Assembly: GCA_902774015.1 (NCBI GenBank)
Contig: CACYHB010000022.1
Coordinates: 1 to 33,877 of the forward strand
Direction: 5' to 3'
Source: Oscillospiraceae bacterium
Lineage (GTDB): Bacteria; Bacillota; Clostridia; Oscillospirales; Oscillospiraceae
DNA: 33,877 nucleotides
The translations under genes and the position numbers were made by a program. Below the pieces are notes generated by a model. The model was not told the origin of the DNA, did not search any database, and saw nothing but the letters and a program-made list of their open reading frames with translations. Positions 29,162 through 33,877 of this stretch are shown one piece after another. Position 1 is the stretch's first letter, and the number at the start of each line of letters is the position of its first letter.

Positions 29162-31135
29162 ATGCCGAATCCGAAAAACATGAAAACGCTGTATGCGCTG
29201 CCTGCGCCGCTTTACCGCCCCGGCGCGCCCCTGCGCGTCCTGAGCGGACGGCTCCTGGGAGACGGGAGCCTGCAGTACTGCCAGCTGACGCTGCAGAGCC
29301 TCTGCGCAGCGGAAATCCGAAAGGTCACCGTGGCTGTCCAGCCTCTGGACAAGGACGGCCGCCCTCTGGGGCTGGAGCTGCCCCACCGTTATCTGACGAA
29401 AGCAGCGCGCGACGACTGCTTCGGGGACAAGGAGCTGCTCACCCTACCTCTGGACGGAGCCGCCGCCTTCCGTGTGCGGGTGCTGCGGGTGGACTTTGCC
29501 GAGGGCGAAGCCTGGCAGAACGACGGGGCCCTGTCGCCCATGCCCGCCCAGCCCAGTCTGGAGGAGAGCTACGGCGACAATGAGCTGGCCGAGCAGTTCC
29601 GCATCCGCTACGGGCGGGACTGCAAACGCAGCCTCCTGGCGACGGAGGATCTGTGGCTTTGCACCTGCGAGGCTGTGAACCGTGAGAGCGAAGCGAGCTG
29701 CCACCGCTGCCATCGGGTGCGCAGCGCGCTGGAAAACGTCAGCGCCGATGCGCTGCGGGACGAATCCGAGAGCCGCGCGCGCAAGGAGCCTCTGCGGCTG
29801 GCGGAATCGAAGCGGGAAAACCGGGCGCTTGTGAAAAAGCTGCTGCTGGGCGCCGCCATCGTGCTGCCGATCCTCATCCTGATTCTCGGACTGCTGACCG
29901 CCGTACCACGGGAGCTGGAACGGAAAAACGTTTACGAGGGTGCGCAGTGGCTGGCCGGCGTCGGCGAATTTGACGCCGCCCGGGAGGCCTTCGCCTCTCT
30001 GGGTGAGTACCGTGACAGCCAGGAGATGGCCGGCGTCGGTCTGGATTACATGCATGCCAGTGAACTCATGCTCCGCGCCCAGCAGGACGATCCCTCCGCC
30101 CTGCAGATGGCCGGGCACACCCGCGCCGATCTGGACGACAGCAATTCCGCCGCGACCCTGCTCTACGAGGCCGCCCAGAAGGAATTTGAAGCGCTGGGCG
30201 ACTATCGAAACAGCGCAGAGCTCGCGCAGCAATGCGCCGAAGGGCTGGAAGCGGGGCGAAAGGCATTGGTCCAGGCTTCCTATGACCGGGCGGCCGCCCT
30301 GCTGGAAGCCGGGCAGCTGAGCGCGGCGCGGCAGGCCTATCTTGCGCTGGGCGCCGAAGAGGAAGCCAAGGAGCCGGCTTATCGGAAAGCCCAGGCGCTG
30401 ACCGCCTTTATCCAGCGCTACAATATCCGCGGCGTCTATGCCCAGCTGAGCATGGAGCCGGGCGACATGAACCTGTTCTCCATGAGCAAGGACACCGCCC
30501 TCACCCTCGGCAGCCAGAGCGTGGCGGATCTGCTCGCCAGCTGCGGACAGGACCCGGTGGATCTCCAGCTGGAGGATGCGCCGGCCGCCGGTATGGTCCC
30601 GCTGGATCAGGCGGTGATCGCACTCATCGGCACGCTGGGGGACTACCGGGACAGCGCCGCGCTGCTCTCTTCCATTGCCGACGCCACCGACTACACCCAC
30701 GAGTTCTTCACACTCTGTGAAAACGGCGATATCTACGGTGCCTACGAATGGCTGCTCCGCTACGAGGGGAACTTTGAGAGCCGCGATGCCTGGCTGCACG
30801 ATCTGGAGACCTATATGCCCTACTGTGCAAGCTGGAACCTCTATCTGGGCGATTCCACGGTGATCCCTCTGACCCTTGGGCGGGATGGCTCGTGCATGTC
30901 CTTCCGCTCCCGCGTACTGCTGCAGAACGGCGTGGCCACCCTGCGGCTGACCGATTCCAGCGGGGAATACAGCGTGGACCTCTACGCCGACCAGGGCGCG
31001 GACCGCTTCTCCAACGTGGTGGACGACAGCGCCCATTATCTCGTGGTCATCACCAATTCGGGCCACCTGTCCTATCTGAGGTACCGATCCGGCGGCAAGC
31101 TCGTCAGCAGCTGCGAGTACGAGCCTGTACAATAA
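29162..31135 (+). CDS. Zinc-ribbon, single-pass membrane protein with GDYRDS-type repeats
   Basis: No named family is recognised. The 657-residue protein has four parts. An N-terminal beta-rich domain (1-130). A RanBP2-like zinc ribbon (W165, C167, C169, then N173, C180 and C183). One membrane segment (KKLLLGAAIVLPILILILGL, about 226-247). An outside region with TPR/Sel1-like repeats marked by GEYRDSQ, GDYRNSA and GDYRDSA, ending in a beta-rich domain. Such GDYxDS repeats are common in unnamed Firmicutes membrane proteins and probably mediate protein contacts. ATG 29162 follows GGGAAGTG; it is the first in-frame ATG after the mapped promoter, though ATG 29180 is possible. Confidence 0.75.
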   Translation: MPNPKNMKTLYALPAPLYRPGAPLRVLSGRLLGDGSLQYCQLTLQSLCAAEIRKVTVAVQPLDKDGRPLGLELPHRYLTKAARDDCFGDKELLTLPLDGAAAFRVRVLRVDFAEGEAWQNDGALSPMPAQPSLEESYGDNELAEQFRIRYGRDCKRSLLATEDLWLCTCEAVNRESEASCHRCHRVRSALENVSADALRDESESRARKEPLRLAESKRENRALVKKLLLGAAIVLPILILILGLLTAVPRELERKNVYEGAQWLAGVGEFDAAREAFASLGEYRDSQEMAGVGLDYMHASELMLRAQQDDPSALQMAGHTRADLDDSNSAATLLYEAAQKEFEALGDYRNSAELAQQCAEGLEAGRKALVQASYDRAAALLEAGQLSAARQAYLALGAEEEAKEPAYRKAQALTAFIQRYNIRGVYAQLSMEPGDMNLFSMSKDTALTLGSQSVADLLASCGQDPVDLQLEDAPAAGMVPLDQAVIALIGTLGDYRDSAALLSSIADATDYTHEFFTLCENGDIYGAYEWLLRYEGNFESRDAWLHDLETYMPYCASWNLYLGDSTVIPLTLGRDGSCMSFRSRVLLQNGVATLRLTDSSGEYSVDLYADQGADRFSNVVDDSAHYLVVITNSGHLSYLRYRSGGKLVSSCEYEPVQ

Positions 31136-31140
31136 TGCTT

Positions 31141-31171
31141 CGCGGCCCCGGAATGCATTTCCGGGGCCGCG
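31141..31171. terminator. Terminator between convergent genes
   Basis: CGCGGCCCCGGAA (31141-31153) pairs with TTCCGGGGCCGCG (31159-31171). It starts six bases after the stop of the zinc-ribbon gene; yabR ends at 31193 from the other side. Confidence 0.75.
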
Positions 31172-31192
31172 CTTTGTATGTAAGAAACCTTG

Positions 31193-31651
31193 TTATCTTC
31201 TGCGGTTGCGGGATCTGTGGTCGGCGTACAGGCGGTTGTCCGCGATCCGGCTGTCGGAGTCCTGCATAAATTTCTTCAGCCGATCCTCGAAATCCTGATT
31301 GCTGCTGGGGCCGTCGGCCTCCCTCCGCACAGCGGCGCCGGCATACTGGGGCACAGGCGCAGGGCGCACAGGCTCCGGACGGCGCGCCGCCGGACGGGGC
31401 TGGGGCGCTTCGGCGTCCTCCAGGGCGCGTTTGAGGGACAGGTTGATCTTCCCGTCGTCGCTGACGCTCAGCACTCTCACCTTGACGGTCTGTCCGACCT
31501 GCACATGCTCGTGCACGTCGCTGACGTAGCTGTTGGCCACCTCGGAGATATGCACCAATCCGCTCTTTCCGCCGGGCAGGGCAACAAAGGCGCCGAACTT
31601 GGCAATGCCGGTCACCCGTCCTTCCATAACGCTTCCAATCTCCAGTCCCAT
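31193..31651 (-). CDS. yabR: S1 RNA-binding domain protein (YabR-like)
   Basis: The 152-residue protein has an N-terminal S1 domain (1-75), with GSVMEGRVTGIAKFGAFVAL and GLVHISEVANSYVSDVHEHV, the standard RNA-binding surface. A basic Pro/Arg-rich tail follows (about 82-110, QPRPAARRPEPVRPAPVP) and the end is Arg-rich (RSRNRRR), probably further RNA contact. YabR/GSP13/CvfD proteins associate with ribosomes and affect stress responses; the exact role here is not known. ATG 31651 follows AGAGGA. It overlaps the end of divIC by 40 bases and closes the yabP-yabQ-divIC-yabR order known from Bacillus. Confidence 0.88.
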   Translation of the reverse strand: MGLEIGSVMEGRVTGIAKFGAFVALPGGKSGLVHISEVANSYVSDVHEHVQVGQTVKVRVLSVSDDGKINLSLKRALEDAEAPQPRPAARRPEPVRPAPVPQYAGAAVRREADGPSSNQDFEDRLKKFMQDSDSRIADNRLYADHRSRNRRR

Positions 31652-31932
31652 ACCGTATCCTCTCTGTCTGTAAAATAGAATACCTTTTCTCCCGGGCTCA
31701 CCATGCCCAGCCGTTCCCAGGCAAGACGGCGCAGCTCCGCATCCGTCAGCGGGCGTTCCAGGCGCTCCGTCAGCTCCTGCTTTTGTGCCAGCAGCGTCTC
31801 CTGTCTGGCTGCAAGCTCCTGCGCCAGCGCATTGGTCCGGCCCAGCAGCCGGTACTCCCGGGCAAGACAGCTTATTGAATACAGCAGCAGCGCGATCAAC
31901 ACTGCGCGCAGGATCCGGTCCCTGTGTGACAT
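31612..31932 (-). CDS. divIC: Septum formation initiator DivIC (FtsB-like)
   Basis: DivIC is a small bitopic division protein that forms a complex with FtsL and DivIB at the septum. The 106-residue protein has a short basic N-terminus (MSHRDRILR), one membrane segment (AVLIALLLYSISCLA, about 10-24), and a coiled coil (about 33-60: LAQELAARQETLLAQKQELT) followed by DAELRRLAWERLGMVSPGEKVFYF, the family signature. ATG 31932 has GGAGCG nearby. It lies 101 bp after yabQ, a gap without a clear promoter, and overlaps yabR. Identity is supported both by domain form and by the conserved neighbourhood. Confidence 0.92.
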   Translation of the reverse strand: MSHRDRILRAVLIALLLYSISCLAREYRLLGRTNALAQELAARQETLLAQKQELTERLERPLTDAELRRLAWERLGMVSPGEKVFYFTDREDTVWDWRLEALWKDG

Positions 31933-32033
31933 GCTTCGCTCCGACTTGTTTAATATATATCATTTTATCAAAATTTGGAAGTCTCTTTTTGACGAAAAAT
32001 CGGCTCTTAAACCTGTTTTTTTGTACGATTCTA

Positions 32034-32351
32034 TCATAGAAACCATGAGAAATGCTGCTTAAAACGGCACAAAACGTATTCCCAGGCCAGAAAGCCCAGC
32101 AGCATGGCCGCAAGCTCCCATACTCCGAGGCGCCCGCTGTCCGACGCCATGGCATAGCAGAAAGCGCCGAGGCCGGAGAGCAGGGTGAAAAGCGCGTCAA
32201 AAACCGGAGCCGCCCGGCCGGCCCGGCGGCGCAGCGGCCGCAGCAGATCATACAGCAGCCCGATGGCCGTCCCCAGCAGCAGCGCCGGCAGAAGGGCCGC
32301 AGCGCTCCTGTCCCCCGTCAGCGCTCCGCTCATCCAAAAAGCCGGCTCCAC
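32034..32351 (-). CDS. yabQ: Spore cortex biosynthesis protein YabQ
   Basis: YabQ is a forespore outer-membrane protein needed for cortex synthesis in Bacillus. The 105-residue protein has three hydrophobic segments (LLPALLLGTAIGLLYDLLRP; VFDALFTLLSGLGAFCYAMA; LAAMLLGFLAWEYVLCRF), as in YabQ, and the family's N-terminal helix with LxxGxxxGxxYDLxR. Two starts are possible. GTG 32351 has GAGGGG eight bases upstream and overlaps yabP by 22 bases. ATG 32333 makes a four-base ATGA overlap but lacks a good site. I report the longer form. Context between yabP and divIC is diagnostic. Confidence 0.87.
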   Translation of the reverse strand: MEPAFWMSGALTGDRSAAALLPALLLGTAIGLLYDLLRPLRRRAGRAAPVFDALFTLLSGLGAFCYAMASDSGRLGVWELAAMLLGFLAWEYVLCRFKQHFSWFL

Positions 32352-32614
32352 AGGCCGCGCCCCTCGACAGGCTCGTCGTAGCTCAGCTCCTGCACATGCC
32401 CGTGCAGCTCCAGCATCCCGCTGTCCAGATCAATATGCTCGATGTGCAGCTCTCTGCCCCGGACCGTCAGCTCGCCCTGTCCGGTGCGCAGGACCACCAG
32501 ACCCTCGTCAAAGCCCGAAACATCGTCCACGCCAGTGATGCTGAGTTTTTCCCGGCCTTCCAGGTTCAGGCTGTGCCAGCGCGCCGGCGCCTGCGGCGTC
32601 TCCTCATGCGGCAT
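32330..32614 (-). CDS. yabP: Sporulation protein YabP
   Basis: YabP is a small coat/forespore-associated sporulation protein of the YabP/YqfC family. The 94-residue protein shows the family segments LNLEGREKLSITGVDDVSGF and LRTGQGELTVRGRELHIEHI, and DLDSGMLELHGHVQEL, making a compact beta fold. GGGGGTGAG precedes ATG 32614. It leads the yabP-yabQ-divIC-yabR run, and a near-consensus sigma-E promoter (32633-32661) lies just upstream, so expression in the mother cell is expected. divIC is needed in growing cells too and would then require its own promoter, which I do not see. Confidence 0.92.
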   Translation of the reverse strand: MPHEETPQAPARWHSLNLEGREKLSITGVDDVSGFDEGLVVLRTGQGELTVRGRELHIEHIDLDSGMLELHGHVQELSYDEPVEGRGLWSRLFG

Positions 32615-32632
32615 ACGCTCACCCCCGGAGAA

Positions 32633-32661
32633 AGTATATGAAAACCCGCAGGGTCATATGA
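32633..32661 (-). promoter_or_regulatory. Sigma-E-type promoter of yabP
   Basis: Minus-strand TCATATG (32661-32655), 14-base spacer, CATATACT (32640-32633). It matches the known sigma-E pattern (-35 KMATATT, -10 CATACAHT) at six of seven and seven of eight positions. The -35 lies in the centre of the terminator of the preceding gene. Confidence 0.7.
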
Positions 32662-32673
32662 CCCTGCGGGTTT
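32642..32673 (-). terminator. Terminator of the acetyl-CoA-synthase-like gene
   Basis: A perfect 32-bp palindrome: AAACCCGCAGGGTCAT (32642-32657) and ATGACCCTGCGGGTTT (32658-32673). On the minus strand it is followed by one more T. It begins 16 bases after the stop codon. Confidence 0.85.
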
Positions 32674-32688
32674 GTGCTTGATCTGGAC

Positions 32689-33429
32689 TCAGTGGCCGTG
32701 GCCCTTCTCGGCGCCCTTGTCGCCCACGCCGAAGTGCAGTTCCTTCATACCCTCCACCTCGTCGCAGATGCCCTTGAGCGAGCACACCGAGCAGTCGGTG
32801 GGCAGACCCTCGAGGATGTGTGTCAGGGTGTTGGTAATGTCGTTTGCCTTCTTGGCCGTGTCTTTCATGGCGGCGAAATCGTAGCCCGGGGCGGTGACGA
32901 AAATCACCGTCGCGTTGAGGACGTTGGGATCCTTTTTGTAGGCCTTGATGTAGCCGTTGCCGATGCCCTGGAAACCGGCGCCCTTCTTGATGGCCTTCTT
33001 GCTGACGCGCACCTGCTCCCGGTAGCTTTCGGGGGACATGCGCACCATGTAGCCCTCGGGATAGACGTGATACTTGGCGAACTCGATATCCTTGAGGATG
33101 CGGTAAACCTGCTCGTCATCGTCGTCCAGGACGCCTACGCGCAGAAGCACGATGCGGGCGAAATCGCAGTCACCCTTGATGTCCTTCAGGTCCGGGCCGT
33201 AGAGCAGGACCTGGTCCCTGTTCACCAGCTCCTCGGAGGAGGTGAACAGCACGTAGTTTGCCGAGCCCCGGCCGGAGGCGCCCAGCTCAAAGGCGGCGTC
33301 CTTCTGGAGTACAAGCTCGCTCGAGCCGATGTCGTTCCAGCAGGCGCGTTCATTGTAATCCCAGACTTTGGGGCTGCCCTTTTCCAAAAGCGCCTTGGTA
33401 TCGCGGATTAAGGTATTGAACAGTTCCAT
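32689..33429 (-). CDS. Stand-alone acetyl-CoA-synthase/CdhC-like domain protein
   Basis: The 246-residue protein resembles the part of acetyl-CoA synthase (AcsB/CdhC) that precedes and enters the A-cluster. The resemblance covers VNRDQVLLYGPDLKDI (69-84), the segment YREQVRVSKKAIKKGAGFQG (136-155), and the Cys motif DCSVCSLKGICDEVEGMKEL (C213, C216, C222). True A-clusters have four Cys with other spacing and the protein is a third of the AcsB length, so it is not a full synthase. It may bind a metal or iron-sulfur cluster (other Cys: C30, C88). ATG 33429 follows the small membrane gene by three bases. The next gene upstream ends like a dehydratase activase. Function is unknown. Confidence 0.65.
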   Translation of the reverse strand: MELFNTLIRDTKALLEKGSPKVWDYNERACWNDIGSSELVLQKDAAFELGASGRGSANYVLFTSSEELVNRDQVLLYGPDLKDIKGDCDFARIVLLRVGVLDDDDEQVYRILKDIEFAKYHVYPEGYMVRMSPESYREQVRVSKKAIKKGAGFQGIGNGYIKAYKKDPNVLNATVIFVTAPGYDFAAMKDTAKKANDITNTLTHILEGLPTDCSVCSLKGICDEVEGMKELHFGVGDKGAEKGHGH

Positions 33430-33432
33430 ACG

Positions 33433-33600
33433 TTAGAATACCAGGTCTACCTTCTTGCGGTCAAACATGGCGTTGACCTGCTTGTAAGCCCAGCCCAGCA
33501 CCTTCTGATCCAGGTTCCAGAAGTACACCACGAAAAGCACGGCGACCACGATCCCCAGGATCTTCAGAAGCTTCAGGAGAGCTTTTGCCAATTTAGCCAT
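33433..33600 (-). CDS. Small single-pass membrane protein
   Basis: A 55-residue protein with a basic amphipathic start (MAKLAKALLKLLK), one membrane segment (ILGIVVAVLFVVYFW, 14-28) and a 27-residue tail ending DRKKVDLVF. AAGGAG lies nine bases before ATG 33600. It ends three bases before the acetyl-CoA-synthase-like gene, so the two are coupled. It could recruit that protein to the membrane. I do not recognise a family. Confidence 0.72.
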   Translation of the reverse strand: MAKLAKALLKLLKILGIVVAVLFVVYFWNLDQKVLGWAYKQVNAMFDRKKVDLVF

Positions 33601-33624
33601 TAATTCAATCTCCTTTCCTTATAG

Positions 33625-33763
33625 GCTCCCCTGTGCAAGGGGAGCTGTCAGCCATGGGCTGACTGAGGGGTTGCGCCAGTCAGGGGAAATGCAGGGAAGA
33701 GGGCGTGGCCCCAACGCTGCAAACCCTTCCGACGCTTCGCGTCACCTCCCCTTTCAGGGGAGG
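33625..33763. repeat. Intergenic hairpin repeat (CTCCCCT family, copy 2)
   Basis: The element is framed by GCTCCCCT/AGGGGAGC (33625-33645) and CCTCCCCT/AGGGGAGG (33745-33763). Inside are GTCAGCC/GGCTGAC (33647-33663), AGGGGTTG near 33666, and GACGC/GCGTC (33731-33743). It shares the hairpin plus AGGGGTTG with 659-720. I recall similar hairpin repeats in many clostridial genomes, so this family is likely widespread. Confidence 0.65.
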
Positions 33764-33779
33764 CGGCCGCCGGGATTCC

Positions 33780-33877
33780 TTACTTCTTGGCCAGGCCCTT
33801 CTGGCGAGCGTACTCGGCAGCGCCCAGAGCGCCCATCAGCTGGGGGTCGGTCTTCAGGTTGATGACCTTCAGCTTCA
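33780..33877 (-). CDS. C-terminal end of a probable CoA-substrate enzyme activase (HgdC/BadF-type ATPase)
   Basis: Only the last 31 codons are in the window; the gene continues beyond the right edge. The end reads VINLKTDPQLMGALGAAEYARQ and a KGLAKK tail, with stop TAA at 33780-33782. DPQxxGALGAAxxA is the usual C-terminal pattern of 2-hydroxyacyl-CoA dehydratase and benzoyl-CoA reductase activators, ASKHA-type ATPases that pass electrons from their [4Fe-4S] cluster. The assignment rests on this short piece only. It lies upstream of the small membrane protein and the acetyl-CoA-synthase-like gene, on the same strand, with a repeat in between. Confidence 0.55.
   Translation of the reverse strand, partial: KLKVINLKTDPQLMGALGAAEYARQKGLAKK

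Overview
The window is a piece of a GC-rich (visually near 60%) genome of an anaerobic, endospore-forming member of the Clostridia, most like the Oscillospirales. The evidence is the YabP-YabQ-DivIC-YabR sporulation and division cluster, the germination protein YpeB, a CBS-domain manganese pyrophosphatase, a flavodiiron protein with a rubredoxin tail, and at the right edge a 2-hydroxyacyl-CoA-dehydratase-type activase end beside an acetyl-CoA-synthase-like domain protein. The taxon is an inference; no rRNA is present.

Layout. 1-3355: a stack of hairpins, then a minus-strand run of GIY-YIG protein, DUF951 protein, RarA and a cation diffusion facilitator with an N-D-D-D (manganese-type) metal site. 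3462-5979: a C39-like putative cysteine peptidase, a short DtxR/MntR-type repressor with a palindrome inside its own promoter, a YfcE-type phosphoesterase, and three unrecognised small genes. 6008-8127: trpS and tagO. 8856-13221: a GNAT acetyltransferase coupled to gltX, then ypeB and a lipoprotein. 13568-15935: an XRE regulator and an MFS exporter of lower GC. 16238-20124: clpB and a ribbon-helix-helix protein. 20313-21368: tRNA-Ser(CGA) followed by an AT-rich accessory patch. 21598-25168: a Tat-exported flavodiiron-rubredoxin fusion, a 40-residue lipopeptide and a lipoprotein M3 peptidase. 25296-31135: ppaC, a membrane-anchored glycoside-hydrolase-like protein with rpiB, and a zinc-ribbon repeat protein. 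31193-33877: the yab/divIC cluster and the acetyl-CoA-synthase-like locus.

The most unusual feature is a family of large non-coding elements, found three times (8176-8690, 18879-19400, 26946-27250). Each has pyrimidine/purine hairpin ends and a GC-rich core with long conserved blocks. In the third copy the core is inverted relative to its ends. No transposase is associated. I did not recognise it as a named element. A second, smaller hairpin repeat family occurs at 659-720 and 33625-33763.

Regulatory signals of interest: the ypeB ribosome binding site lies in the 3' arm of the gltX terminator; a very good sigma-E-type promoter for yabP has its -35 box inside the terminator of the preceding gene; and good sigma-A promoters fix the starts of several genes.
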